From CAG-791 sp963593905 (GTDB lineage: Bacteria > Bacillota > Clostridia > Lachnospirales > Lachnospiraceae): a stretch of DNA of 64,000 bases. The DNA lies in assembly GCA_963593905.1 (NCBI GenBank), contig CAVBBL010000005.1:1-64000 (forward strand), given 5' to 3'. Both the position numbers and the translations under genes were made by a program. Within the stretch, counting starts at the first letter, position 1, and every line of letters begins with the position of its first letter. The notes beneath the pieces are model-generated. The model made no database searches. It was not told the origin of the DNA and saw only the letters and a list, made by a program, of their open reading frames with translations. Shown in pieces: positions 23,832 through 33,317 of the stretch.

Positions 23832-24767
23832 TTAAGCCTGGTTCTGAGAGCCAAGAACGGTCAGAATCTTGTGGCTGACAATATCCTTTACATTCTGACG
23901 GCCGTCGCCCATGTACTGTCTGGGATCGAAGTGATCCGGGTGCTCAGCAAAGTGCTGACGAATGCCGGCGGTCATGCCAAGACGAAGGTCGGAGTCGATG
24001 TTGATCTTGCAGACAGCGCCCTTAGCAGCCTCACGGAGCATCTCCTCCGGAATGCCGATGGCGTCATCCAGCTTACCACCGTTCTCGTTGATGATCTTTA
24101 CATATTCCTGCGGAACGGAAGAAGAACCGTGCAGAACGATAGGGAAGCCGGGCAGTCTGTTTGCTACTTCTGCCAGGATATCCAGACGAAGACGAGGAGT
24201 TGTGCCGGGCTTGAACTTGTATGCGCCGTGGCTGGTGCCGATAGCGATAGCCAGAGAGTCAACGCCGGTCTTCTTTACGAACTCCTCCACCTGATCAGGA
24301 TCGGTGTACATAGCCTTGTCAGCGTCTACCTTTACATCATCCTCAACGCCGCCTAAGGTACCAAGCTCAGCCTCTACTACTACTCCGTGCTCATGCGCAT
24401 ACTCAGCAACTCTCTTGGAAACTTCGATATTGTCCTCGAAGGAACGGGAGGAACCATCGATCATGACGGAAGTAAAGCCGGAATCGATGCAGGACTTGCA
24501 GATTTCGAAATCTGCGCCGTGATCTAAGTGCAGAGCGATCGGAATATCGGAAGTCTCTACAGCAGCCTCTACCAGGTGCTTTAAGTAAGCCTGATTAGCG
24601 TACTTTCTCGCGCCGGAGGAAGCCTGCAGGATAACGGGGGAATGCAGCTCTGTTGCAGCCTCAACGATTCCCTGTACGATTTCCATGTTGTTTACATTGA
24701 ATGCACCGACTGCATATCCGCCGGTGTATGCCTTCTTAAACATTTCAGTCGTTGTAACTAAGGGCAT
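23832..24767 (-). CDS. fba: Class II fructose-bisphosphate aldolase
   Basis: Zinc-dependent aldolase cleaving fructose 1,6-bisphosphate (311 aa). Metal and substrate motifs are in order: ALHLDHGADFEICK (about residue 78), VEAELGTLGGVEDD (about 134), AIAIGTSHGAYK (about 175) and FPIVLHGSSSVP (about 205). It pairs functionally with pgi, its neighbour. AAAGGTGG-type site before ATG 24767. A good -10 (TATAAT, 24818-24823 on the complementary strand) lies about 55 bp upstream without a clear -35. Confidence 0.96.
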   Translation of the reverse strand: MPLVTTTEMFKKAYTGGYAVGAFNVNNMEIVQGIVEAATELHSPVILQASSGARKYANQAYLKHLVEAAVETSDIPIALHLDHGADFEICKSCIDSGFTSVMIDGSSRSFEDNIEVSKRVAEYAHEHGVVVEAELGTLGGVEDDVKVDADKAMYTDPDQVEEFVKKTGVDSLAIAIGTSHGAYKFKPGTTPRLRLDILAEVANRLPGFPIVLHGSSSVPQEYVKIINENGGKLDDAIGIPEEMLREAAKGAVCKINIDSDLRLGMTAGIRQHFAEHPDHFDPRQYMGDGRQNVKDIVSHKILTVLGSQNQA

Positions 24768-24900
24768 GATTTATACCACCTTTCTGAAAATTATTAATTT
24801 GGTCTTACCGCGTTCCCATTATAACGCACTCTTTCCGAAAAAGAAATACACAAAATACTGCCACGGCATGCTACAATAATCATGTTATTGCCATACGGAC

Positions 24901-25069
24901 GCCGGCCGGGAGAGCGGGTCCTGTCGGAGGTATCCGGATTTGGGGACGCCTCTCGGCTCCGTACAAGTGCCTAGCGGTACATAAGCTCGCAGAGAACGCT
25001 CGCAAGTACCGAGGCACTTGTAAGGCCCCTGCACCCGGACACTCTCCGCCACCCGCTCTCCCGGCCGGC
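24901..25069. other. Large GC-rich imperfect hairpin element
   Basis: Outer arms GCCGGCCGGGAGAGCGGGT (24901-24919) and ACCCGCTCTCCCGGCCGGC (25051-25069) pair perfectly over 19 bp. Inner arms ACAAGTGCC (24963-24971) and GGCACTTGT (25013-25021), plus GGTAC/GTACC (24976-25010), continue the structure. It sits in the divergent gap between fba and the acyltransferase gene (24768-25163), which has no gene. Part of the left half is related to 34102-34163. The short frames through it are artefacts of the palindrome. Confidence 0.85.
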
Positions 25070-25163
25070 TGCTCGACAATAGCAGCTTCCAAGTCACTGT
25101 TTATACTTTATCTCACAAAATTCCCGCAGACTCCCGCAGAATCTCGCAGAAAGTGTACTTTCC

Positions 25164-26288
25164 TTGAAAAGAAACAGAAATCCTTCCATTGACCTCTTAC
25201 GCATCCTGACCATCTATATGGTCATTCTGGTCCATCTCCTTCACCATGGTTATCTGCTGGAGCCCGCCACGGTGGGCACATCGGCCTATTACGGTGCCTG
25301 GCTTTTAAATTGCATGGTATATCCGGCCGTCAATATTTTCGGCATGATCACGGGATATGTCACCATCCGCCATGATGTCCGTTTTTCCAGACTGCTTGGA
25401 CTTTGGTTTCAGGTATTCTTTTATTCTGTAACCATTTCCCTGCTCTTTTTTATTTTTGCACCGGAGAATTTTACACTGACAAGAGTGTTGAACGCCCTCT
25501 TTCCTGTTGTGCGGAATCAATGGTGGTACTTTACTTCGTATGTGGGAATGTTCTTTTTCCTTCCCTTTTTAAATCCTGTCCTCAAGGAAATCAACCGCCT
25601 GCGCTTCAGAAATATACTGATTGGCCTGTTTCTGTTATTTTCCGTGTTTCCCACTATTTTCCTCAACGACCCCTTTGTGACTTATCAGGGCTTTAGTCTC
25701 GTCTGGCTCCTGATTCTGTATGTCTTTGGCTGTTATTTCGGCAGATTCCGCACGGGACATAAGCATCCTCTGCCCTTTTTGTTTCTCTATCTGGGATGCA
25801 CCGCTGTCTTCTTCCTTCTGCAGATCCGTCTCCGAGTGCTGGAGGATGGTGCAGAGGCAGCGGCCGATACTGCGCTGCACGACCATCTGGACAAGGTTCG
25901 TCAGCACCTGATGTATTACCCATCCTCCCTGATGCTCTTAGCCGCCATCGGCCTTTTGCTCTTTGTGGTCAATCTGCGGATTCGAAACCACACCTCCTCC
26001 AGAATCATCTGTTTCCTTGCAGCACCTTCTTTTGGTGTCTACCTGCTCCATGATCACCCGCTGGTGCGCAGACAGTTCATCAATCAGTCCATGAATGCCC
26101 TTACGCAGGCCACTTCTCTTATCACCGTCTGGGGACGGGTATTGCTGACCGGCCTGGTGATCTATCTGCTCTGCAGTGCCATCGAGCTGCTGCGAATCAG
26201 GTTGTTCCGCTTTCTTCATATCTCTGATTTGACGGAGAATTTAAGCCGAAAAATTTTCCCGGAAGATGAGGACTATTACTTTTCATGA
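25164..26288 (+). CDS. Acyltransferase family 3 membrane protein
   Basis: Integral membrane O-acyltransferase (OafA/OatA-like Acyltransferase_3), 374 aa with about ten hydrophobic segments. It opens SIDLLRILTIYMVILVHLLHHG, containing the family's Arg and His. It likely transfers acetyl or another acyl group to an extracellular polysaccharide or lipid-linked sugar. The only start fitting the family N-terminus is TTG 25164, whose ribosome binding site is poor (no AGGAG within 15 nt). No SGNH extracellular domain is fused. Confidence 0.82.
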   Translation: MKRNRNPSIDLLRILTIYMVILVHLLHHGYLLEPATVGTSAYYGAWLLNCMVYPAVNIFGMITGYVTIRHDVRFSRLLGLWFQVFFYSVTISLLFFIFAPENFTLTRVLNALFPVVRNQWWYFTSYVGMFFFLPFLNPVLKEINRLRFRNILIGLFLLFSVFPTIFLNDPFVTYQGFSLVWLLILYVFGCYFGRFRTGHKHPLPFLFLYLGCTAVFFLLQIRLRVLEDGAEAAADTALHDHLDKVRQHLMYYPSSLMLLAAIGLLLFVVNLRIRNHTSSRIICFLAAPSFGVYLLHDHPLVRRQFINQSMNALTQATSLITVWGRVLLTGLVIYLLCSAIELLRIRLFRFLHISDLTENLSRKIFPEDEDYYFS

Positions 26289-26371
26289 TTTTCTGCGATA
26301 ATCGGCGGTAAGCAGCGGTAATGCCTCCTGATCGTCCTAATTGCATGACAGCAGCTGCATCTGCAACCAAA

Positions 26372-26406
26372 AAGGAATGCACAGTTTACTTATCTGTGCA
26401 TTCCTT
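26372..26406. terminator. Bidirectional terminator
   Basis: AAGGAATGCACAG / CTGTGCATTCCTT perfect 13-bp stem with flanking A-run and CTTTT, between the convergent acyltransferase and GH13 genes. The 3' side (26423-26441) carries a TGATGTTGGGGGCAAAAG motif also found at 28637 and 37383. Confidence 0.9.
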
Positions 26407-26484
26407 CTTTTAACTTTATCTTATGATGTTGGGGGCAAAAGCACTTTTAACTTTATGACACTCCGCTTGCTCCGCCCTTTGCGT

Positions 26485-28611
26485 CTACTCTTCTTTTTCA
26501 GCCGCATCGTCATGACCGTTGGGCAGCGCAATAGCCAAAACCAGTGCGCCGGTAGCGGGCACGGTCACCTTCAGCTTACCGGACTGCACCGGCACCATCC
26601 AGCTCTGCTGCATAAAGCTCTCAAAGCCTTCTGCATCTGTCCGGAACACCATGGACATCTGACAGTTCTTCGGCACATGGGCATACTTCACCGGCATCTC
26701 GATCTGTGCCTGTGCATCGCTGTTATTAATAACCACCACCACTGTTTCATCTCGATTAAATCTGGCATAGGCAATGATATTATGGGCCGAATAAAGCTGC
26801 ATGAGAGATCCGTTGCGAATACATTCATAAGACTTATGCACCTTTATGATTTCCTGATGGAAACGGATCAGTTCCCGGTCTTCCTGTCCCCAGGGATAGG
26901 TGCGGCGATTATCCGGATCTGTAAAACCGCATACACCTGCCTCATCTCCGTAGTAAATAGTGGGAGCGCCCATCCAGGTCATCTGCAGCACCACAGCCTC
27001 CCGAAAAACAGCTTTATTTACATTCCTGTCGGCCTGTGCAGCACCGACGGTGTTGCTTCTGCCCACGCAGTGATTGGTACGGGTCAGGAAACGGGAGTGA
27101 TCGTGATTGGACAGTTCATTCATACTGCAGTAAATCGGCACCGTAGTAAGCCCGGGCACACCTTCATAGAGCATTCTTCTCCAGAACGCATCCGCATCTC
27201 CGATCATCTCCGGCCGGAAATCATCACTGTGCTTCTCCATACCTGTAAAGAACCAAGTCACCGGCTCCATAAAAGCATCGTAATTCATGATGGTATCCCA
27301 CTCATCTCCCTGCAGCCAGGGCTGGGAATCCCCGTAATTTTCCGCCAGAATGATGGCGTTGGGATTGGCTCTCTTCACAGCTTTGCGGAAATCCTTCCAG
27401 AACCGATGGTTGAATTCCGGTGAATGTCCCAGATCCGCCGCCACGTCCAGGCGCCATCCGTCTGCATTGTAGGGGGCAGAAACCCACTTGGCGCCCACTC
27501 TCAGAATATAATTATATAATTCCTGAGAATTCTCATAATCGAGCTTGGGCAGCGTATCATGTCCCCACCATCCTTCATATCCGTTTCCCTGAAAGCGGAA
27601 ATAATTCCGGTAAGGCGAGTCTTCTCCCTGGAAAGCGCCCTTCTGATAGCCCTTTTCCCCATCATAGATGTCTTCTCGGTCCATCCATTTATTGAAGGAA
27701 CCGCAATGATTGAACACGCCGTCCAGGATTACCTTAATCCCCAGGCTGTGGGCTTTTTCCACCAGCTGCATGAAAAGCTCGTTGCTGGCCTCTAAGTTTA
27801 CAGGATCCGTCACTCTGTTGATGTAGCGGGTGGCATCCCTGTTCTGGGTGCTTCCTTCCAGAAGTCTCCCCTCATCGTGCAAAATCCTGCCAATATGGGG
27901 ATCAATGTGATCATAGTCCTGGCAGTCGTACTTGTGATTGGAGGGAGATACGAAGAGGGGATTAAAATAAATCACCTCTACTCCCAGCTCCTGCAGATAG
28001 GGCAGCTTATTGATCACGCCCTGCAGATCACCGCCGTAAAATTCATGTATGTCATTGGGCTGGGGATACTGTCCCCAGTCTTTAATCTGTACCGTTCGAT
28101 CTCCGATATAATAATACTCATCCGTCAGCACATCATTGGTGGGATCTCCATTGCAGAAGCGATCCACATAAATCTGATAGGTAACCGCTCCTTCCATCCA
28201 TTCCGGTGTCTGATACCCCGGAACAAGCCGCCATCTGGATGCCGCATCCACACTGTCCTTTATCCCGCTTCTGGTATAGATGAGCTTTTCTCCGCTGCAG
28301 GTGTAAATCTCAAAGTAATACTCCATAGGTGCTGCATCCAACTGAATGGAAGCAGAATGATAGAGAAAGCTCTCGTCCGCATCCAATACCTGCATGCGCT
28401 CCCAACACACATCGCTGCCGTCCTTATGACAGTGCACCAAAACGCAGCGCAGCACGCCGTATTTTCCTGTGCGCAGTCTGATCTGAACCGTTGTATAGGG
28501 CGCCGGCTGTCTGGGACTGATAAAATCTCTGGAGGCATCACTTAAAAGTGCCTTTTCATCAAAATCGCCGTCCTCCGGATCCACCGGATTCTGCATGAAA
28601 TAATCACTCAT
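26485..28611 (-). CDS. GH13 alpha-glucosidase/neopullulanase-type enzyme
   Basis: Alpha-amylase superfamily enzyme of 708 aa, without signal peptide, so cytoplasmic. An N-terminal beta domain (1-130, like CBM34) precedes a TIM barrel. Conserved regions: ILDGVFNHCG (296-304), DGWRLDVAAD (nucleophile Asp389), IILAENYGD (acid/base Glu424) and ELSNHDHSRF (Asp504). This layout fits neopullulanase, maltogenic amylase or cyclomaltodextrinase acting on imported maltodextrins. ATG 28611 has GGGAG at 8 nt; the frame open to 28860 crosses a promoter and a structured leader and is rejected. Confidence 0.9.
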   Translation of the reverse strand: MSDYFMQNPVDPEDGDFDEKALLSDASRDFISPRQPAPYTTVQIRLRTGKYGVLRCVLVHCHKDGSDVCWERMQVLDADESFLYHSASIQLDAAPMEYYFEIYTCSGEKLIYTRSGIKDSVDAASRWRLVPGYQTPEWMEGAVTYQIYVDRFCNGDPTNDVLTDEYYYIGDRTVQIKDWGQYPQPNDIHEFYGGDLQGVINKLPYLQELGVEVIYFNPLFVSPSNHKYDCQDYDHIDPHIGRILHDEGRLLEGSTQNRDATRYINRVTDPVNLEASNELFMQLVEKAHSLGIKVILDGVFNHCGSFNKWMDREDIYDGEKGYQKGAFQGEDSPYRNYFRFQGNGYEGWWGHDTLPKLDYENSQELYNYILRVGAKWVSAPYNADGWRLDVAADLGHSPEFNHRFWKDFRKAVKRANPNAIILAENYGDSQPWLQGDEWDTIMNYDAFMEPVTWFFTGMEKHSDDFRPEMIGDADAFWRRMLYEGVPGLTTVPIYCSMNELSNHDHSRFLTRTNHCVGRSNTVGAAQADRNVNKAVFREAVVLQMTWMGAPTIYYGDEAGVCGFTDPDNRRTYPWGQEDRELIRFHQEIIKVHKSYECIRNGSLMQLYSAHNIIAYARFNRDETVVVVINNSDAQAQIEMPVKYAHVPKNCQMSMVFRTDAEGFESFMQQSWMVPVQSGKLKVTVPATGALVLAIALPNGHDDAAEKEE

Positions 28612-28642
28612 TGTATAATCTCCCAATCCATAAAATGATGTT

Positions 28643-28722
28643 GGGGTCAAAAGGTATCTGATTCCACGGTCAAATCGCCTCATGAAAGCAATCTCGCATC
28701 GGCAGTTTGACTCTTTTGCCCC
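28643..28722 (-). promoter_or_regulatory. Structured 5' UTR of the GH13 gene
   Basis: Nested stems between promoter and ribosome binding site: GGGGCAAAAG/CTTTTGACCCC outer (28643-28653 with 28713-28722) and GTCAAA...GGC / GCC...TTTGAC inner (28669-28679 with 28701-28711). The outer motif TGATGTTGGGGTCAAAAGG recurs at 26423 and 37383. Could be a cis-regulatory RNA or a repeat; no known riboswitch class recognised. Confidence 0.55.
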
Positions 28723-28751
28723 TGCTATCATAAATTTTTCAGCATACGGAC

Positions 28752-28780
28752 ATTCTACCACTTTTTTACCATTATCTGAA
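28752..28780 (-). promoter_or_regulatory. Promoter candidate of the GH13 gene
   Basis: TTCAGA (28775-28780), 17-nt spacer, TAGAAT (28752-28757) on the minus strand. It would give a leader of about 135 nt containing the stems at 28643-28722. The rest of 28781-29141 holds no gene that I can support. Confidence 0.55.
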
Positions 28781-28935
28781 CCTTGGTTCCGTCCGAAATT
28801 TCGTTTATTAATATTTGGCAAAAGCAAACTTATACGCTGACCGCCGGTCAGTTTGTGCACACTTACTAATTTTTTTGCAGCATTTTCGTTAAGATAACAT
28901 TATTCACAGAGAGAGGAATTCCTGAAAAAGGGCAG

Positions 28936-28970
28936 AAAAAAAGACAGTGCTTGGGGGGCCTGTCTTTTTT
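28936..28970. terminator. Second hairpin downstream of ftsH
   Basis: AAAAAAAGACAG / CTGTCTTTTTT with a G-rich loop; symmetric, so it can work on both strands. It is 170 bp beyond the first ftsH terminator and upstream of the GH13 promoter. Confidence 0.7.
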
Positions 28971-29141
28971 CAGAGAAGGTATTCTCTTATGGGGTATAGC
29001 AAAAAACTTATAATGTATTGGGGGGTTACAAGTAGTATATTATCATTCACCTTATTTTCGGTAAATGCCAAGAATTCACAAAGTTAACAAAAGACCTGCA
29101 TAATTTTTGTCAGTTTTACACAATCCCACGTGCTGTACAAA

Positions 29142-29180
29142 TTAAAAGCGGCTGCCCCTGCATCGGGCAGCCGCTTTTAA
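29142..29180 (-). terminator. Terminator of the tilS-hpt-ftsH operon
   Basis: Perfect 16-bp stem TTAAAAGCGGCTGCCC / GGGCAGCCGCTTTTAA, 25 bp after the ftsH stop. Confidence 0.92.
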
Positions 29181-29204
29181 ATCTATCGCCGTTCAAAAGA
29201 AACT

Positions 29205-31148
29205 CTACGCAAAGAGTGCATCAAACTCCTGGCCGGTAATCTTTTCTTTCTCGATCAGGAGCTCTGCGGAACGATGCAGCACATCCTGATGATCCATAAT
29301 GATCTGCTTAGCCTTGGCATAGCACTCGTCGATAATCTCCTTGACTTCCTTATCGATCTCGCCGGACATCAGCTCAGAGTGCCTGCTGCTGTGTCCCAGA
29401 TCATAGCCTAAAAATACATCCTCTTCTTCCTGTTCGTAGTTGATCACGCCGATGGAAGAGGACATACCGTAACGGGTCACCATCTGTCTGGCTACGGAAG
29501 TAGCCTTCTTAATATCAGAAGAAGCTCCGGTAGTGATATCATCCAGCACCAGTTCCTCTGCGATACGGCCGCCTAAATCCACCATGATTTCCTGGAGCAT
29601 CTTGCCTCTGGTCATGAACATCTCATCCTTCTCCGGCAGAGGCATGGTATAGCCTGCCGCACCCATACCTGTGGGGATGATAGAGACCGTATACACAGGC
29701 CCCACATCCGGCAGTTCATGAAAGAGAATCGCATGACCGGACTCGTGATAAGCGGTGATGCGTTTTTCCTTGTCGGAAATGATATGGCTGTGTTTCTCCG
29801 TGCCGATACCTACCTTGATGAAGGCCTGCTGAATATCACTCTGACGAATGTACTGTCTGTTATCCGCCGCCGCATGAATCGCCGCCTCATTTAAAAGATT
29901 CTCCAAATCGGCACCGGTAAAGCCGGCAGTGGTCTGGGCAATCTGCTTTAGATCCACATCATCACCCATGGGCTTATTTCGTGCATGAATCTTAAGGATT
30001 TCCTCACGGCCGCCCACATCGGGTCTGCCCACGCTGATCTTCCGGTCGAAACGGCCGGGACGAAGAATAGCCGGATCCAGAATATCCACACGGTTAGTGG
30101 CTGCCATGACGATGATTCCCTCATTAACGCCAAAGCCATCCATCTCTACCAACAGCTGATTCAGGGTCTGCTCTCTCTCATCGTGACCGCCGCCCAGGCC
30201 TGTGCCCCGGCGTCTCGCCACTGCGTCGATCTCATCGATAAAAACGATGCAGGGGCAGTTCTTCTTGGCATCCTCAAAGAGATCACGGACACGGGAGGCA
30301 CCTACGCCTACGAACATTTCCACGAAGTCAGAACCGGATATGCTGAAAAAAGGAACACCTGCTTCTCCTGCCACTGCCTTAGCCAGCAGGGTCTTGCCGG
30401 TACCGGGAGCTCCCTCCAGGAGTACACCCTTGGGAATCCGGGCGCCTACTTTCGTATATTTGCCGGGATCCTTTAAAAAGTCGATGATCTCATGAAGCTC
30501 TTCTTTTTCCTCCTGCAGGCCGGCCACATCATCTAAGCGCACCTTGCTGTCTGCCGCCAGCTTGGCTCTGCTCTTGCCGAAATTCATCATCTTGGCATTG
30601 GCTCCGCCGCCGCCCATAGCCTGAACATTCATCATAAAGAAGAAGAACATGCAGACCACTACTACCAGGAGCATAGGCAGCACATTATTCATAAACCAGT
30701 TTTCAGACGGAACGTCCCGCACAGTGGGATCATACCCCTGCTCTACAGCCAGTTCCTCAATATCCCGGATGTCTGTGGCATACAGAATCTTTTCTGTGCC
30801 ATCCTTTAAGGTGATGGAAGCATAACCTGTGGGTGTCTCCCGGTTGGGTGTGATCACGATTCTCGCCACCTCGCCGTCCTGCAGATCCTGCTGGAATTCA
30901 CCCCTGGAATAGTTTTCCGTGCTGGAGGAACCACTGCCGCCAAGCATCTGCATCAGCATGACGAACACCACCAGGGCAATCATGCCGATGATAAAAAAAT
31001 TACCGCCGTTTCTCTGCTGTGTATCCAAATGAAAAATCTCCATTCCCCAGGCGCTTGTTTTGTAACCCGGAAAGCTCTCTGCGTCGCCTGTCCGCAAAAG
31101 CTGTGCCAAACAGCCTTCCGGCATATTCGGCATGGGAAACGCTTCCAT
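29205..31148 (-). CDS. ftsH: ATP-dependent zinc metalloprotease FtsH
   Basis: Membrane-anchored AAA+ protease that degrades misfolded membrane proteins and regulators; works as a hexamer. 647 aa: two membrane helices with an external domain between them (about residues 50-175), AAA module with Walker A GAPGTGKT, Walker B CIVFIDEIDA, SRH motif ILRPGRFDR, then the zinc site HESGH. ATG 31148 (GAGGGA at 7 nt) gives a 35-residue N-terminal extension absent from most FtsH; ATG 31043 (MEIFHLDTQQ) would give the usual length but its GGGGA touches the start. Last gene of the tilS-hpt-ftsH operon. Confidence 0.95.
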   Translation of the reverse strand: MEAFPMPNMPEGCLAQLLRTGDAESFPGYKTSAWGMEIFHLDTQQRNGGNFFIIGMIALVVFVMLMQMLGGSGSSSTENYSRGEFQQDLQDGEVARIVITPNRETPTGYASITLKDGTEKILYATDIRDIEELAVEQGYDPTVRDVPSENWFMNNVLPMLLVVVVCMFFFFMMNVQAMGGGGANAKMMNFGKSRAKLAADSKVRLDDVAGLQEEKEELHEIIDFLKDPGKYTKVGARIPKGVLLEGAPGTGKTLLAKAVAGEAGVPFFSISGSDFVEMFVGVGASRVRDLFEDAKKNCPCIVFIDEIDAVARRRGTGLGGGHDEREQTLNQLLVEMDGFGVNEGIIVMAATNRVDILDPAILRPGRFDRKISVGRPDVGGREEILKIHARNKPMGDDVDLKQIAQTTAGFTGADLENLLNEAAIHAAADNRQYIRQSDIQQAFIKVGIGTEKHSHIISDKEKRITAYHESGHAILFHELPDVGPVYTVSIIPTGMGAAGYTMPLPEKDEMFMTRGKMLQEIMVDLGGRIAEELVLDDITTGASSDIKKATSVARQMVTRYGMSSSIGVINYEQEEEDVFLGYDLGHSSRHSELMSGEIDKEVKEIIDECYAKAKQIIMDHQDVLHRSAELLIEKEKITGQEFDALFA

Positions 31149-31193
31149 TCGCTTTTCCCTCAGTGCAATTCTGTCCGCACATAAAGAATCGTA

Positions 31194-31718
31194 TTATTTA
31201 ATCTCCACTACACCAATGTAGGGAAGATTGCGGTAGCGCTGGTCATAGTCCATGCCGTAGCCCACCACGAATTTATCCGGAATCGTAAAGCCGGTATAAT
31301 CCACATGGATCTCTGCTACCCGGCGCTCCGGCTTGTCTAACAGTGTACAGAAGCGGATACTCTTTGCCCCTCTTTCCTTCAGCACGCCTTCCAGATAGTG
31401 CAAAGTTCTGCCGGAATCGATGATATCCTCCACAATGATCACATCCTGACCCTCAATAGGCTCATCCACATCTCTGACAATCTTCACAATGCCGCTGGAC
31501 TCTGTGCCGCTGCCATAGCTGGAGACAGACATGAAGTCAATGGAAACCGGCACGGTAATCCGCTTAGCCAGCTCACACATAAAGAAACAGGCGCCCTTCA
31601 GGATGCCTACCAGATGCACCTGTTTACCTGCATAATCTCTGGAAATCTGTTCGCCTAAGGCACAAATCTTTGCATTAACCTCTTCTTCACTGATCAGCTC
31701 GTGGATGATCTCTGCCAT
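31194..31718 (-). CDS. hpt: Hypoxanthine phosphoribosyltransferase
   Basis: Purine salvage enzyme making IMP/GMP from hypoxanthine/guanine and PRPP (174 aa). The PRPP loop VIIVEDIIDSGRTL and the substrate loop PDKFVVGYGMDYDQRYRNLP are intact. ATG 31718 with GGAGG at 8 nt is chosen over upstream starts. It overlaps the end of tilS by 32 bp, implying translational coupling. tilS-hpt-ftsH is a conserved Firmicute order. Confidence 0.95.
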   Translation of the reverse strand: MAEIIHELISEEEVNAKICALGEQISRDYAGKQVHLVGILKGACFFMCELAKRITVPVSIDFMSVSSYGSGTESSGIVKIVRDVDEPIEGQDVIIVEDIIDSGRTLHYLEGVLKERGAKSIRFCTLLDKPERRVAEIHVDYTGFTIPDKFVVGYGMDYDQRYRNLPYIGVVEIK

Positions 31719-33207
31719 CTTCTCTTCCTCCATACTCTCTTGCTTCACTTTTTAATGTGATTTTCAGAACCCGTTTCGTGGTGGGACGCACCCTATAGGC
31801 TTCATTGATCCGCACCCCCGGCAGCCAAAGCACCTCACTGCCCGCAAAAGGAAGTGTCATCTGCTCCCGAATCTCTGCCGGAACCTTACTGTCAATCATC
31901 AGTCTGGACAATTTCTTGCTGCTTCCGTCTTCTTTCACAGTGATCCTGTCCCCGGTCTGTCTGGTCCTAAATTCAAGAAACAGGCCTATTTTATCATAAT
32001 CAAACCATTTCGTATACTTTTTTTGGGGGACCACGCCTTCAGGAAAAGGATTGGGCAGCACCTCCCAGAGATAGTCTTCCTTACGGAGAATGGAAAATCC
32101 CCCGCCCCCCTTCACGCTTTTCTCCGGCCGCAGTGTCCTTTCCGGACTTTTCTCTTCTGGGTTTGTAGCAGAGAAATACAATTCTTCCGTATTTAGAGCT
32201 GAGAAAAACAATAAGTCATAGCTCTTTCTGACTGTGACGCCGTAGGGCATGGACAGGCAGCCATTGCCCTCTCCCTCTGCCAGCCGCCTGATGGCTTCTA
32301 TATGCACCCGCTGCAGATCCCGCATTTTTCCGGCAGTCTCTGACAATGCAAGGTAAATGATTCGATTCTGAAGAACCGGCGGATAGGACAGCATTCTTTC
32401 TATCGAGAGAATAAGCTGTGAGATTGACTTTTCCTGCAATGTCTCTCGCTGCAGCACACAGCTTTGCAGTCCCTGCCTCGCCTGCTCTTCCATATATTCC
32501 TGGATCTGCGCCAGCTCCCCGGCGCACTCTCCTATATGACGAATACTTTGACTGTTGATCTCCTCCGTCAGCAGAGGCAGTACCTTGTGACGAATGGCAT
32601 TTCTGGTATAGGTATCCTGCGCATTGGTAGCATCTTCCCGCCAGCAAATACCCTCTGTCAGCAAATATTCCCTGATTTCCTGTCGGTCTGCCTCCAGGAA
32701 GGGACGAAGGATCTCACCGCTCACCGGCAGCATTCCCCGCAGGCCACGCAGGCCGCTGCCCCGGCACAGATGAAAGAGCACCGTCTCCGCCTGGTCTTCT
32801 CTGTGATGGGCCACAGCAATCCGACACCGCCTTCCTGTCTCTTCTGCTATGCCGCGTCTCTCCCGCTCCAGGCTCTCATAGCGCAGGATCCTGGCCGCCT
32901 CCTCCGTGCCGCAGCCATGAGCCGCTGCGTAATCCTGCACAGGCACCGACACGGTATGACAGGGAATCTCCCACTGTGTGCACAGTGCCTTGACAAAGCG
33001 CTCATCCTCCAGGGACTGCTCCCCACGCAAGCCGTGCTCCACGTGCATGGCATGCAGGTGATATCCCATCTCTCCTTCCAGTTCCTTCAGCACTCGCAAA
33101 AGTCCAACGGAATCCGCTCCTCCGGACACCGCCGCCAAAAGGTTATCACCGTGTGTTACCATATGCTCTTTGACCAGCATCGCTCTGGTCTTTTCCTGTA
33201 ATGTCAT
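31687..33207 (-). CDS. tilS: tRNA(Ile)-lysidine synthase
   Basis: Modifies the wobble C of the CAU-anticodon isoleucine tRNA to lysidine, changing its identity from Met to Ile; essential in most bacteria. 506 aa with PP-loop SGGADS at residues 28-33, HVEHGLRGEQS, and C-terminal TilS domains (LFLEFRTRQTGDRITVKEDGSSKKLSRLMID). ATG 33207 has GGAG at 6 nt; ATG 33219 in the same frame is the alternative. Its start lies about 130 bp after divIC, behind a terminator and a module-3 repeat fragment. Confidence 0.93.
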   Translation of the reverse strand: MTLQEKTRAMLVKEHMVTHGDNLLAAVSGGADSVGLLRVLKELEGEMGYHLHAMHVEHGLRGEQSLEDERFVKALCTQWEIPCHTVSVPVQDYAAAHGCGTEEAARILRYESLERERRGIAEETGRRCRIAVAHHREDQAETVLFHLCRGSGLRGLRGMLPVSGEILRPFLEADRQEIREYLLTEGICWREDATNAQDTYTRNAIRHKVLPLLTEEINSQSIRHIGECAGELAQIQEYMEEQARQGLQSCVLQRETLQEKSISQLILSIERMLSYPPVLQNRIIYLALSETAGKMRDLQRVHIEAIRRLAEGEGNGCLSMPYGVTVRKSYDLLFFSALNTEELYFSATNPEEKSPERTLRPEKSVKGGGGFSILRKEDYLWEVLPNPFPEGVVPQKKYTKWFDYDKIGLFLEFRTRQTGDRITVKEDGSSKKLSRLMIDSKVPAEIREQMTLPFAGSEVLWLPGVRINEAYRVRPTTKRVLKITLKSEAREYGGREDGRDHPRADQ

Positions 33208-33285
33208 TTTAATCTCCATTTCGCAGGCGCCCGGCGCCGAAGGAATCGCCAATCAAAAATCACTATTTGATAGACAATCAGGGCT

Positions 33286-33309
33286 ATTGATGACGTACAC
33301 AGCAGCAAT
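33286..33309 (-). repeat. Module-3 fragment upstream of tilS
   Basis: ATTGATGACGTACACAGCAGCAAT resembles the module-3 stem of the 5'-UTR repeat family (ATTGATGACGTTTACRGC). Pairing is imperfect and the other modules are missing. Confidence 0.45.
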
Positions 33310-33317
33310 GTAATGAC

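Noticed and set aside
24880..25097. Two overlapping 70-codon frames in the GC-rich hairpin
   Set aside because: They exist only because a large palindrome has few stops; no ribosome binding site and no family.
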